DNA of 64,000 nucleotides from Lanius collurio (taxonomy: Eukaryota > Chordata > Aves > Passeriformes > Laniidae): positions 2,549,456-2,613,455 of the forward strand of contig JACBWW010000049.1 in the NCBI GenBank assembly GCA_020086605.1. The letters are read 5' to 3'. Shown piece after piece: positions 25,993-39,012 of the stretch. Under the pieces are notes generated by a model, which saw nothing but the letters and a program-made list of their open reading frames with translations, had not been told where the DNA came from and made no database searches. The position numbers were made by a program, and so were the translations under genes. Numbering within the stretch: the first letter of the stretch is position 1; every line of letters starts with the position of its first letter.

Positions 25993-26292
25993 ATTGAGAT
26001 TGTTCTGCCTGGAGAGGAAACAGCTCTGGGGTGACCTTATTGAAGCTTTGCAGTACCTGAAGGGAGCCTACAAGAAATCTGGAGAGGGATTTTTTACAAG
26101 GGTGTGTGGTGATAGGACAAGGAGAATGGCTTTAAACTGAGAGAGTAGGTTTAGATTGAATATTAGGGAGAAATTCTTCACTGTGAGGGTGGTGAAGGTT
26201 GCCCAGATATGTCAAGGGTGCCCCATTCCTGGAAGTCTTCAAGGCCAGGCTGGAAAAGTCTCTGAACAACCTGGTCTAGTGGAAGGTTTCAT
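25993..26292 (+). mobile_element. CR1 LINE fragment lacking its 3' tail
   Basis: Plus-strand CR1 blocks occur in order: TTCTGCCTGGAGAGG, GGGGTGACCTTATTGAAGC, CAGTACCTGAAGGGAGCCTA, TGGTGATAGGACAAGG, GTAGGTTTAGATTGAATATT, GAAATTCTTCACTGTGAGGG, GTGCCCCATTCCTGGAAGTC and AACAACCTGGTCTAGTGGAA. The similarity stops there: the final CCATGGCAGGGG...ATTCTATGATTC tail, nearly always present in CR1, is missing. A later deletion or replacement of the 3' end is the simplest reading. Confidence 0.93.
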
Positions 26293-26795
26293 TCTGGTGA
26301 AAAACCTCCTGTGACCTTTTCCTCATTGCACTGATAATTGTATTAAAACTGAGAGCTCCCAGTTTACAGCAGGCAACTTTCAATACACCCATCAGCCATC
26401 CTACAAAGAATATGATTATTCCTTTAAGCACCTTGTGTTCAAAACCTGGACATTGATCATTGGAACTATGGACTTAATGACTTAGAAATCATCTGCAAAA
26501 CTTGACAAGGTTTATGAAGTGACTCAGAAGCAAAGCAGGAGCAAGCTCTGTCAGCTCCAGCTCACGGTCTTTCTTGAAGGCTCTCTGCCTGGCTTTAAGT
26601 ACTTACATGACCATCATCACTCAATCTTTCTTAACAAGAGCATTTTTCATTACTATTATTTTAGAAGTGCTTTGTAATAACTCAGAAGTACCAGGAAAAA
26701 AAATCTGAAATGCCTCTTTTTACTTTTTTCCCCCTTCACCCAAAATATATGTTTCCTTCCACTATGTACAATCTGTTTCTGTGGCAGTGGCTTGA

Positions 26796-26835
26796 GTTTC
26801 CTTGGAAACGGATGCAGGTCAGACCTTGATTGGTT
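26796..26835 (+). promoter_or_regulatory. Putative RFX X-box plus inverted CCAAT (NF-Y) box
   Basis: GTTTCCTTGGAAAC (26796-26809) fits the RFX X-box pattern GTNNCC(N)nGGNAAC. The overlapping stretch CCTTGGAAACGGATG resembles the X1 box of MHC class II promoters, especially its AAC.GATG end. TTGATTGGTT (26826-26835) carries an inverted CCAAT as in the Y-box. The gap between GATG and the Y-like box is 11 bases, about one helical turn shorter than in classical MHC-II promoters. The motif match is direct, but function is inference and no gene start is seen nearby. Confidence 0.3.
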
Positions 26836-27666
26836 GTGTTGTCAGCTTGATTGCAGTGTTTCAGGCAGTGGGACCTCTAAGTGCAGCTCTGAGGCAAGTA
26901 AATAGGGGGCTATCCAAGGGCTTTGCATTAGTGGTCTGAAAGAAACCACACAGATGGCATTTGGGGGAGTGTGTGACACAAGGGCACTGGTTTGAAGAGA
27001 GCAGGAGACGGCAAGGATTGAAAAAAGAGCCCAATGAGAGGTGTTGGCAGGATGGCTGGGGTGGAGAAATTTGGCTGCAGTGCAAACTGCCATAGTCTTG
27101 TCTCTCAGGGAAGGGGCAGCTGACAAGAGGATGCTGTGGTGGTCTGGGCCAGGAGTCCCTCAGTTACTGGGACTGGAATGCTTTGTTTCCTGTTTGATTT
27201 TACCAATTCAACTGCAAATGTTCTCAGGTACACGTATATCTTAATACAGTACTAGGAGGGAAAAAGAAAAAGGGATGTTTTCCAGTGTAGTGTCTAGGAG
27301 CCAGTAAATTAAGACAATTATAGAAGAGAGTAGCAGGTTTGTATCCTGCAAACTTTGGGGAGGAGAGGAGGGGATTGCCTAAAAAGGACATCCCTAAAGC
27401 TGCTTAGTTTATGAATTCAAGTACAGTAAAGCCACATAGAAAGAACACTGAGAAGAAAACAGGAAAGGTGGGAACAGCACTTCAGAAGCGATCCCTGAGC
27501 TTTGGCTCATTCCCTTTTCCACCCATGCAAGTACATGTGTACTGCAAAGCCTCCTGGGCTGGTATGTGAACACAGCCACATACAGTTTGCTGGTCGAGTC
27601 CCAGGTTAAATTTCTAAAACATCATTTCAGAATTACAGAGTATCCAGAAAGAACCCAGTCTTTAAA

Positions 27667-27699
27667 GGCTTTGCTTTGCTTTGTCTTGCCTTGCTTTCC
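27667..27699. repeat. (CTTTG)n-type pentamer repeat
   Basis: Six degenerate copies of GCTTT/CTTTG lie in tandem, with TGTCTTGCCTTG variants. It is a small, decaying microsatellite. Confidence 0.75.
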
Positions 27700-27908
27700 C
27701 TTCCATTCCCTCAACTCCTCATAAAGCAAGGTTTAATTTTAAACTTCAACAGCACAACTGTGGCGTGCACTTCTGAACCACTCTGCCTGATAAACTTCCA
27801 CATGGCAATTATATTCTGTTCTGACTCCTTAACATACTTGATAAATTCTTTGGCCAGCAGACATGCCCAATGCCCAATAACCTGCTGTGAATATCCAGAT
27901 TTGAAAAA

Positions 27909-27922
27909 GAGAGAGAGAGAGA
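27909..27922. repeat. (GA)7 microsatellite
   Basis: Seven uninterrupted GA dinucleotides. Confidence 0.9.
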
Positions 27923-30900
27923 CAAAGGCTGTTGCTTGTTTTCCACGTGTGCAGTTTCATTTATTTTTCTCCCTGATTTGCAAGCAGATCACTTTCTGTT
28001 AATTAAGTAAAAAGTACTTAGTGGAATCGATCTGAATTCGGGTCTAAGAGCACTGGCTAATTCTGCTGTTAGTTTTAGGAAGCTGGCAGCAAAAAACATC
28101 TATCAAGACAAATTTGTGCAGGCACTAGCCATGGTTAGAGTCACAGTCAAATGTCTGTGGTTTAACAGCTCGCCTGTGTGTCCTCTGAGCACCAGGGACT
28201 CTGTGCATCTTTCAGCCAATGGAAAAATGCAAGTTAATGTCACCTGATGTAACTTGCTATGAAATAGATGAAAATAAAATGCATTTTTCATTGTATTTAC
28301 AGCCCTTGTGCAAAGATTATCTCAGTTCACCTGACACACAGTAATCAGTTAAATTATATTTAACGAGCACAGCCCATAATGACGGACACATTTCAGCCCA
28401 CGATGAAAATGCTACTTTGACATTTCAGAAGTTAAACAGGAAAGGGGCAGCAAGGCAGGGAAGGCACCTGTCTGCTGTCACACAGAAAAGAAGGATAAAA
28501 CCCTCTTGATTTCTTCTCTAGTGTTGTTTCCAGTTAACAGTGCTGCTCTTCTTTTAATAGTGTATCACTCTTTTTCAAGCAGATGTACAGCTCTCATTAG
28601 AGATAATCCCCCATGCTCCCTCATCTTCCCTTTCCCAGCTTTAGACAGATAACATTAGTTACTGTCCTTTTATTGCATTGTTCCATTTTGTGTACTCAAA
28701 GAACTATCTGCATTACAATAATCTATGTATGTCAAATTGGATTAGGAGGGAAATTGAATGAATTAGCTAGAGTTATACAGTAAATTATCAAGGAAATTTT
28801 AAACAGAAAAATGCATCTATAATTACACAGGTAACACCAATTCATGTTTTTTGTTGAAACTTTTTTAATCCTCACTGTAGACAAAATTAAATTACACAGA
28901 AATTATTGTTTTTCCTTAATAATATCTTTCTCTGGAAGAGAAATACTTATTCCACTCAATGCATTTGCTAGCATCCTTGATATGGTACATAGAGGGAGCT
29001 GTTGGCATATTAGACCAATCACTGTGAAAATTTTCCATTATTACCAAACCCTTTATAAGATTTCATTATTACTTTAACTGAAAAAATCATACTGTCATCA
29101 TCAATATATGAATAAAAAGAATCTCACTAGTTTTAGGCACATAAAGAAGATATGAGCTGTAATACAGTATTCTGCTTTTTGCTGGACATTGCATTCATTA
29201 GTATACAAACTCCAGTAAACAAAAAGTTTTTTGGTATGTATAAATAGGAAATTTGGGAATGTTAGCTTTACAATTTCTAAAGTACATGAAAACATACAAA
29301 TGAGACAACTGTACATATTCCAATGTGTATGTATGAGACTCTTCCCTATTATTTCTAATCCTGCAGAGCAGTCTGAAGGCTGGGAGCTGGGATCTTTGTC
29401 CTCAGTGGAGTGTAGGAAGACTGCTATTCCTGCCTTTTTCTCTCCTAAACTTCAGGGATCTTTTTCAGGCTTCTGTTGAAACAAGGGCCAGGCAAATATT
29501 TAAAGGGGGTACTCTTACTCTATGAATAGTTTAGATGCTGTTAATTACCCCTATAAATGCAGCTCTTTTATTCTACAATTCTTTTTCTCCACACATAAGC
29601 ATCTAAAATTCTTACTAGTTTTCCCTCAGGATTAGTATAAACATTTAAAATTTACCAAAACAGATTAAAAAATGCACATTATACAAACAGGACAGTGTCA
29701 GCATCTTTATGTCATGAAAGATTGGTTAGAGAAAGAGTATTTTTTAATAATGAAATATAAAATGGAATCTACTCTCTTTTTCAAAACTTACAAAATGATT
29801 TGTTAACTTTTTTTGTCCATCACATTTCATTGCTAAAATTCTACAGGTTTCCAAATTCCTTGTGGCACTTGCAGTGCTGAAATCCTGGAATCCTGACTAT
29901 TTCCTCTGCAGTCCTCATTCAGAAACCCCCAATCAGGAAGTTCTTGATATGATAGAGGAGATGTTATTTGCCAAAAGCTGTTTAGCAAAACTGGTGAGAC
30001 TTCAAAATGCAAGATAACCTTGACGTTTTTAACCAGATCAGGGCTGAGTGTCTTAGGGTTTATGTCAGAGCTGGACAGCACAAAGAAGTAATATTTTACA
30101 TTTTGTTAGATAGTCTTAGAGTTTAGGAGCATCTTAAATACTTAATGTGTTTGACATGTCATACATTGAAAAGGCTGAACAATAACAACAGGGTCACTGA
30201 ATTTCACAGGGAGCACACAGATGGTACGGTGGATGTACATGGTCACCCATTTTTCATTTGACTCATAAATGCATTCCACTTAGCACTGAACAAAAAGGAA
30301 GCTATTTACAATGCCTACTCTGAGCTCAATCTCCATTTCAATCAGTGAGAGGTCTGACTGCCTTGGTATAAGCAAGAAGGAGCCCTTCTTTTCAGCCCAC
30401 ATGTAAATGCAATTTTGTTTGCTGCTCAGTGCTGTGCTGAGCAGGTGCAGCAGACATCTACCTTAATGGCTGGGATAACAAGGACTACTGAATGATTTGT
30501 GTCTACCTCAAATTTTATATCTATCTGATACTTTAAATTAAAAATTGCATTTCTTACTTGTGGCCTCAATTCAGCATGATACTTAAGCAGAGTTTAACTT
30601 CAATGCATGAACACTCCCAGGGATTTAAATAAAGCTATCTGTATATTTAAAGATAGAATCACACTTTTTGAAAAGCAATCGAAGCTGTTGCCAAGATTTC
30701 TGCTTTAACAAGCACACAATGTCTGAAGAACCCATTTATTTATTCAGCAACTTGTTTTTAGACCAAGTGTTTTTAAATCATCCAAATGGGTGTTGCATGT
30801 GTTTTGTATTTTCTTTGCTAAGACAATATTTGAAACCATGGTACCTCTAGTGTAATTTATGAAGGAGGAGAACAGGCTATTTGGTTTAGTACAGAAGTAT

Positions 30901-31250
30901 CAAAAAATAAAAAATGGAAATTTTTATAATTGAGCCATTTCATGTTTGGAAGAAAACTAAAAGCTGATCTTCACTAAAGTGCTTTTGTTTCAGTTCATGA
31001 CACTAACAGCTGCTGTAATTGTAGTGTTGAGGCAAAGAAGTTCTGTATTGTGAAAAATATATACTAAATTGTTTCTGAGTATCTCAGAAGATCTTACCTT
31101 CTGCCATAAAATTTATATAGTCACAGTGCATTTATTTTTCACTGAGCTGTCTTCTCCATAGCAACGAATCACAAAAATGTATATGTACTTATTGTGGAAA
31201 AAGTCAATATACACAGGCAGCGCATACAATTCCTTAGTTAGCCACAAAGT

Positions 31251-31418
31251 GAATCATAGAATCAAAAACTGGTTTGGGTTGGAAGGGAACTTAAAGATTA
31301 TCCAGTTCTGACACATCTGTCATGGGCAGAGAGACTTTCCACTGGATCAAGTTGCTCCAAGCCCCCTCCAACCTTGAGCTGGGCACTCCCAGGGATGGGG
31401 CAGCCACAACTTCCCTGA
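31251..31418 (-). mobile_element. CR1 LINE 3' end
   Basis: On the plus strand the reverse complement of the CR1 3' end is clear: GAATCATAGAATCAAAAACT, GGTTTGGGTTGGAAGGGAAC, TTAAAGATTATCCAGTTC, CATGGGCAGAGAGACTTTCC, AAGTTGCTCCAAGCCCCCTC and CACTCCCAGGGATGGGGCAG, then CCACAACTTCCCTG. The copy is 5'-truncated to about 170 bp and is among the better preserved in the window. Confidence 0.95.
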
Positions 31419-33890
31419 CCAACAGGGGAACTCGAGACAGAGAACCTGAAGTGTTTCAAAGCATTCATGATCAATCTGCTCCCTCCTGGGCTGGGACAGG
31501 AGCAGATGATGATTAATGAGAGACATCATAGGAGAATGAGACTGGATGGAATTGTGTTTTCTGTGGCTGGGAGATGGATCAGAGTAACTGGAAGACCAGT
31601 GGATAAGGATTCAGGGTACTGGTAGCTGGTAGGTGGCGTTGGAGACTGCTTTTTGGCCAACTTTTCCATAGTCTTTGTTAAATAAAGGGAAATAAGGTGC
31701 TGATGGTGCTTTATTTAATCTTTGGACACAAGAAGAAAACTTGCTGGTTACAGCTAGCACTCATCCTGACCATTTTCTCTCCAATTTACTGAAAGTACTC
31801 TGTTTCCTCTTCATTTCACAGAATCTCACTTTTCCATCCTTACTGTTTTATTTAACCATAAATATAGACTGCAAAATCTATAGATCTAGGAATTACCATT
31901 ATACTGGAATTCTGGGCACTGGTTGAAAATTCTGACTTTATGTTCTTTAACATCTATTGAGAAAAAATTTTGGTATGGGAGAGCTGTTTCTCAGTTCTGC
32001 TTCTCACTCTTGGGGAACAGGAAAATACTGATATTATATATGCATTTCAGCAAAAACTATGAAAAAATCCAAACTGGTTTATGAATTTTTTAGAAGACTT
32101 CTAAATTAACCTTGATAATACATACATTTTCTTAACAGAAATATTTCACAGGAAATAATTTACTACTCATGGAACATTTTTTTTTTGGTTTTTCCAACCC
32201 AGTACTGCCTCATCACTAATCCCACTGATGTTGACCAGGAACTTGAACTCAAAACTCCTCCACTACCTAAGAAAACACCCTACTATTGAGACAGTTCAGG
32301 TATGTCTTACTAATTTTCTCATGTTGGATCTCTTCCACTTTGAATGAATGATACAATCACCTTTCTAGTAGTTTGCCAAAGCAGTTATGCCAGAAGAAAA
32401 TCAGAAAATTGATGGTTCTGATAGAACATGAACATTTTTTTTCTTAAAACCTCTCTTAAACACCCATGATTGGTGAGCAAATAAGAGTGGAAATGAAGAT
32501 TGTTGTTGAAAAAGTTAATTCTTTTCTCATGCTATTTAGAGAAGAAGCAGAGGGGAAAGCAAAATTAAGACTTTCTTAAGGCACACTTGAAATTCTTATA
32601 ATTTATTGACTGGGATGCTTTAGCATGGAGTCTATAAATATATGTCCAGTTCTGCACAATTAACAGCACCAGATCTTCAAGAAATAAAAATCACTATGTT
32701 TGTGATTTCCATGTTAATAGAGTGTCCTTTCTTTAATCCCTCATTTATAATCAGGTATGAATTAATAGAAAACTACTAATTTTTGGATTATCTTTTGAGA
32801 CATATACCTCAGAGAAAGTACAGATGGTCCAATAAAGGGTACTTTTGTCCTACTCCCATAGTGTAAGGGAACTCAATTGCTAAGATAGAATTTCATGAAG
32901 ACTCACAATAATCTGATACTGTCCCAAAACCAGGACAAATAAATGAGAGTAAAACAAAGCAGTGATCTGCTATAGGTGCTGCCCCAGGAATTTTGAATTT
33001 CAGTAAAGTTTGAATCCTAACTGTAAGTGAATAGGACACCATTCAGTTAGAATCCATCACACTGAAAAGGAGTCTGGAGTAAGGTCCACACATTGGAATC
33101 CAATACTCGTGCTCTTGTAGTGACTCTTGCTGATAGCAATAATAGCTATAACACACCTATCATTCATTTTTTGTCTCTCTCTGTACCATGCTGAAAGTAG
33201 CCTTAAAAAATCAAATAATTTCAAGTCAGTTTTTTGAATTTATAACATCTTATCTGAGGGCTGTGCAACCTTTGACCATGATGCTAAAACATCTGTCCTA
33301 GGGAAGTTAATTTTATCTCATTTTGCACCTAGAGGAGTAAGAAAGAGATAAGATGACATTGCACTCAAATCTCACCAACATCAATGGTAAAAATGAGTCC
33401 AGGCACATATAAATATTAGGATCTTGATATTGCTTCTTCAGTAGGTTATTCAAACCAATAGTAAGGACTTTAATTTGATCATTGGGGATTCAAATTTTAA
33501 ACAGTCAGGAGATTTATATGAAACTTAGAAAATTTAGTTGGCTTTGCTGCTGTAAAGATGAAAAGGAGTTTATTTTAGGCAAAATAGAGGTATGTTATAC
33601 ACAGACATGTTCTCTACAATGGTTGTGTGGACTCCCTCAGAATGTTGTACAGGGAAACTGGCCTTCTGCTTCTCTTGGAGATTATTGTAGGGTGATGTGA
33701 ATCACCAAAGTCCATTGGCCAGTACAGGACTGAATCTTGAAATAAACACTGACTATGGCACAACTGAATTTAGATAAGGTGAAAGCAGCCCCTAATAGCA
33801 ACAGGGGATTCCAAATGAATCTTCACCAGGTTTCAAATTCACTTGCTGTTAAATTCAGGAGGAACTTCAAGATACAGAAGAATCCCTGTT
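31419..33890. other. Unique AT-rich non-coding DNA
   Basis: No gene or transposon is recognised. Frames are at most 72 codons. ACCTTTGACC near 33269-33278 resembles a nuclear-receptor direct repeat, but with mismatches and no supporting context. Confidence 0.6.
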
Positions 33891-34300
33891 GATAGAATGG
33901 GTTTGATGGAACAAACCCATGGTTTAAGGACATCCAGTTCCAACTCCCCTGTTATGGGCAGGGACTAGAACCACTAGGCCAAGTTGCTCAGAGCCACACC
34001 TAAACTGGCCTTGAAGACCTCCAGGAATGGGGCATCCAGAGGTTCTCTGGGCAACCTGTGCCAGGGCTTCACCACCCTCACAGTCAAGAATTTCTTCCTA
34101 ACATCTAATCTAAACCTACCCTCATTCAGTTTGAAGACATTTTCCCTTGTCCTGTCACTAACAACTTTGTCAAAAGTCCCTTTGTAAGTCTCTTTTAGAA
34201 CCAAAGGCTGCTCCAGCTCTAAAGTTTCCCAAGACCTTTCTTTTCTCCAGGTTGAACAACCCCAAGATTCCTGAACTCTTCACTGAGCTTATAGAGGTGA
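33891..34300 (-). mobile_element. CR1 LINE 3' fragment with a local inverted-repeat change
   Basis: Reverse-complement CR1 blocks run in order on the plus strand: GATAGAATGG, CATCCAGTTCCAACTCCCCT, TTATGGGCAGGGAC, CTAGGCCAAGTTGCTCAGAG, AGGAATGGGGCATCC, GGCAACCTGTGCCAGGGCTT, CACCACCCTCACAGTCAAGA, TCTAATCTAAACCTACCCTC, CCCTTGTCCTGTCACTA and CTCCAGGTTGAACAACCCCA. Near the 3' tail the expected sequence is replaced by ATGGGTTT-GATGGAAC-AAACCCAT, a perfect 8-bp inverted repeat at 33897-33920 absent from CR1. Overlapping frames of 67-76 codons are shadows of the repeat. Confidence 0.94.
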
Positions 34301-37300
34301 AATCTGTAAAAATCACAGCAGTTTGGTTTCTCCTTCTCATACCATCTCTCATCATTTGGACAATGTCAGCAAAAGAGGGAGGCTACAATAAATCTTAAGG
34401 GTAAAGTCCAAGAATCAGAGAACCTCTTAGGTGGGCCCTGCCAACATTTATATTAAAGCTTGGAGACTTGAGCTTGGATGTTTGTTGAACTTCTGAGTAT
34501 AACATTATTTAACATGATTTGTTCAATTTTTTTCCCTCTCAACAATGCTCTGATTATTTGTTTGGAAGTGCTACCCCCAAGGTACAGGGATACTGCATGC
34601 TATAATCCTCCAGACTCATTTCTGACCTTCTGATACCTGAGTTCTGTTTTCTTCATCTTCTCCCTCCATAATCCCAAAACTTCAGATTTTCCAGGAAGGA
34701 GATCCAAGTGATACTTGAACCAATTCCTAGAAACACTCTGCACACAGAGTGCAACATGGTCCTTATAAAGGTGCTACTAACTCCTTATGGCTTTAGTATT
34801 AACACGATATTCTCAAGATATATCTTATGTAGCAATATGTCCCTGAATATCACCCTTAGTGCATCACAAAATCCTCATCACTCTTGATTTGTAACTTCCA
34901 AGTCAAATTGCACTGTAAACTCTTCCGTTGTCACAGTGACTTCTATATCTGTGAAGTTATAACAGCTCTTTAAAACCTAGAAATTTCTAAATGTTAGCTC
35001 ATATAGCAATATATTTGCAGGGAAATACATGAATATATACATATACATGAATAGATACATATCTATTAATTAATTTTCTTTGAGGGATCTTGAATGTGGG
35101 TAGGCTATGTTAACATCCCAGTCTTTGACTTGTGTTAATTTTCCATCATACGAAGAGAGTCGAACCTACAATTCTGCTCTTGTTTTTATTTTTTTTAAGT
35201 ACAAGTCCCAGGTGTTTCATTTTTAAAAGATGTTAGTGCAATAAAAATGTTATTAAAGTGTCTTTGTTCATGCTGTTATAGTTGAGGTTGTGTCAGCATT
35301 TCCATTACAAGCTCATCTTTTTCAGAGAAAATGCTCTGGTCCATTGGGTAAATAACACATGTTTTTCTATGACACATATACAGAGAAAAGCTAGAAATAT
35401 TACAGGATAAAATTGTTTAGGATCCTATTTTAATTTCATACAGTGTATGTTGTGTTGTAATTTTTCCCCATGAATGAATAAATCAAGTATTGCCTGCCAG
35501 TGATCACAAATTTCCTTGTAACACAAACTATGTTATCATCTTCTTTTATGTAGACTTTTTTTAAAAAATTAAAATCTGGAGAAAATGTATTTCTCATTTC
35601 TATCATGCATACTCATCATTAAGATAATGCTTTGAAATTCATCTAACCCTTAGAAATGTTGTGGAAATGAAGATGTGGTGGGCCCCTGAAACCAAAGTTT
35701 TGGGAGGTCATTTTTGGTCTCGAGTTCTCACCACAGCTGAAATAAGGTCTTCGGTGTCTCAGCATTTATGTAGCATCATGTAACTACTCCAAATTATAGT
35801 CAGCTTTTGGTACTCCTGTCTGAAGTGACGTAACAGGGCTGTAAAAAGGAATCAGAAACCAGGAGAGCCTTCCTCATAGGAAACTGCTGAATAGGACACA
35901 CCTCCATCTATTAATTTATTAGCTAAATCTGCTTTCTCAAGAGGCACCTCATAAACCTTTTACATTCAGTTTATATGTTTTTAGTCAGTCATTGCAATTT
36001 CTAGACACCATCCCCACTGCTAATAACAGCACATCTGTTAAACTGCATCCTGAGCTCTTCCCCTGCTCTGAGGCTGTGATCCTGTAGTTTGATGAGTTTT
36101 TTTGGTTATTGCCATGACCCACTCATATCTTCCCACTCCTCCTGCCTCCTCTGACCCTGCAGAAGGTCATGTTCCACAACAGCAGCTTGGAAAATAAGTG
36201 GTTTGAATTTCACGCCCAAACTCTTCACTCAGTATTTGTTTTAAAAACAAACACTGTCTTTAATACAGGGGATGGGTGATCTTAATCTTAATAGAGGAGG
36301 CCAAAATCTTCATAGCCTCAGGCTTATTTTTGTTGTTGTTCTTATTTATTAATCTCTGAATCCTTTAAGACCAAGTATCTTATTGCATCCAGGTTTAATT
36401 GTAGAAATACTGAGAAGTTACTTCTGGAAATTGGGATTCAGGTGTGCCAGAAGCTGTGGAGACATACAGGAGGAGATTTTTCATATCTACCTTAGATAAG
36501 AAAAGAGTTAAGAAAGATTTTCAATGGATGAAATAAATAGAGAAGACAAGTGGAGAGGAATATTTCCACCATCTTTTGTGCACAAGGAAGAGTGACATTC
36601 CATGATACACCTTCAGCCAAACTGCTGTGATAGAGCCAAAAAATGCCCATGTGCTTTCTGTAGCCAAAATTCAACACAAAACTTCTTATATTTAAAGATT
36701 AGGAATTCACAAAGAGGAGATTTTTTTTTGTCTTGTTTAAATTTTTATGTTTACCATCAGATTGTGATTTCCAAATTTTTACATTATTTGCCCTTGTCCA
36801 AGACATGTTTTGCAGGGTCATCATTCATCTGGTGTACTGATTAAAAAGCCTTTCCTTTGTCTGTTCATTCCAATATTTAATACCAAGTTGTGTGATTATG
36901 TGCAGCTATTTTCTCTTATCTCCTCATAACTTTTGTGAATTGATAACTCCTTGGTTTCAGGACAGAGATTGCTGTTTTCTTGCTCCAAATTAAGTCCTCT
37001 CCTGAGCACAAGGTCTCATTGCTAAAAAAGGGCCAAAAGGGTCAATCTTCTTTTTCTGGAGATTCACAGATGTTGTTAACAAAGTTCTCCTATCTCTGGA
37101 TAAGTTAATTTGCAGGTTCTTAAAAACAACAAATCCAAAGCAAACTATTCATGTCTTAACTATGAGTTGTTTTGAATATCTTTCCTTAAACCCAGTTTTC
37201 TGGAAAAAAAGTATTTTTGGCATTGACAGTTCTCATAAAGAAAAAGCTAATGATTTTCTTCTGAGCATAATATGCAGATAATTAAGATAATGTTTTTAAC

Positions 37301-38684
37301 AATCTGAAGTAACTGCCTTCATACAATAAATTTTTTTTAATTTTTTTTTTTACTCTTCATATATTTAATTTAATTGTGGAACAAAAAAGTAGAAAGAAAT
37401 ATTATGGTTTGCATAATCATGCAGCTACTTCAACATTATATTCTTGAATCTTTTTCAGTCTTTCACTTGGAAATTTTCTCCATAACTGAGCCTTTTAAGA
37501 GCTTTCCTTTTCTTTCCTCGTAGCTGCATTAAGTGTCTGTGTCTAAGAAGGAACTATTTGCTTTTGGTTTATAAAGGTGTATGGAAACAGCGAGGCACAG
37601 AAAAATATGCAGAGCTCTACATTTGCTGAGTGTGTTCTCTGTATAACATGCATGCAAATGGGTTTTTGTGTGTGAATACAAAGCACATTTGCACATACAA
37701 GAAGTATTTAATCAACTGTTAGACTTTGAAAGTATAATCATATTAAAAAGTCACTTGTTTTGAAGTTACACTGGAAAGTGGTTATTAATAATTTTGATAA
37801 ATAGAGGAAACCTTTGATAGTATAAAGGAAGTAGAAGGATTTTTTTCTGATGAGTTTCTGAATACTGGTAGAGAATAAAACATTTAGGGGGGGATGTGTG
37901 TCATTTCTGATATTATTTAGAAAGAATTGCAAGGAACAATGCTCAGTTTAAGACATTTTATTGGTGAAAGAGAGGAAAAATGACAGAAACAACTCTGAAT
38001 GAAAATGCTGGTTTTGTCTCTCAGATGTTTTCCTTTAGATCCCGGTGCCCCTCATGTACCTTAATCCACTGTGGTTGCTCAGTGCTGTTTGTGAGAAGCT
38101 GATGCAGGACAAATCTGACTTGGCAGCTGTGCAAGGGCCAACATGCATCACTCAGCTGCCAGCATTCAGCTACAGATAGGAAGGATGTGTCTGCACTCAG
38201 GTTATACTCACTGTTTTAGGGAAGGGAGTTTTTGGTCTCAGCCTTTGCAGACTTGCCCCGGGACATGAAATGGAGAGTGGAAACCTTGAGAAATTGCTAC
38301 ACAAAGCTGTAGTTGTCCCTGCATTAGACAAAATATTTGAGCACCAACTATTCTGCTTCTGTACCAGAAACCTGATGAAGTATACAAATCAGGGGTAATA
38401 TTTCCCCCCACATTTTCTAATAGAATAATGTTTTAGAGGTTTTATTTTATTTTGTGTAAGGTGTCTGCACATTTTTTCCTTGTAAGCTCTCTAAAACCTA
38501 AGTATCATCAAGGTTTTAAAGTCTCCAGTATTTCTCTGTTTCTTTTTCGAGAACTAACCAATACTCTCCATTGAGAAGTTGAAGAGAAATTGTTTCTCAC
38601 TTGTGAATTCTCCTTAGGAAATTGTACTGACAGCGTCCAAACTCCTGCTGTGAAGCCCTTCTCAGAGTAGTCAGACTTACACCC
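34301..38684. other. Unique AT-rich non-coding DNA
   Basis: No gene or transposon is recognised across 4.4 kb. An AT-rich ATAC/ATAT stretch lies at about 35028-35075, and TGACGTAA, a CRE/ATF-type site, at 35826-35833. Frames are 80 codons or shorter without domains. Confidence 0.6.
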
Positions 38685-39012
38685 TCAATAACGCTCTGGT
38701 GAGACCCCACCCAAAGTCCTGGGGGCCCCCAGCACAGGAAGGACAGAGACCTGTTAGAGTAAATCCAGAGGAGGCCACCAAGATGATCAGAGGGATGGAG
38801 CACCTCTGCTGTGAGAAAAGGCTGAGAGAATTGGTGTTGGTCAGCCTGGAAAGGAGAAACTTTGGGGTGACCTAACTGTAGTCTTCCAGGGCCTGAAAGG
38901 AGCCAACAGGAAAGGTGGAGACGGACTTTAGTAAAGTGACAAGGCAAGGGGGAAATAGCTTCAAACTAAAGGGAGTAGGTTTAGATGGAAGAAATTCTTC
39001 ACTGTGAGGGTG
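38685..39012 (+). mobile_element. CR1 LINE, left part of a split copy
   Basis: Plus-strand CR1 blocks cover the end of ORF2 and the 3' region: CTCTGGTGAGACCCCACCC, TCCTGGGGGCCCCCAGCAC, GGAGGCCACCAAGATGATCA, GAGCACCTCTGCTGTGAG, AGGCTGAGAGAATTGG, TCAGCCTGGAAAGGAGAAAC, TTTGGGGTGACCTAACTG, GTAGGTTTAGATGGAAG and GAAATTCTTCACTGTGAGGG, then TGG. Similarity stops at about 39016 and resumes at 39526 with the next expected CR1 bases. The copy is therefore one element interrupted by an insertion. Confidence 0.93.

Larger units (their letters stand above)
26293..31250. other. Unique non-coding DNA with an RFX/CCAAT motif pair and microsatellites
   Basis: No gene or transposon is recognised across 5 kb. 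It holds an X-box plus inverted CCAAT pair (26796-26835), a CTTTG-type pentamer stretch (27667-27699), a GA run (27909-27922), an 8-bp inverted repeat CTGCTCAG/CTGAGCAG at 30422-30444, and an X-box half-site CTCCATAGCAAC at 31154-31165. The longest frames (94-108 codons) have no recognisable domain. Confidence 0.6.
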
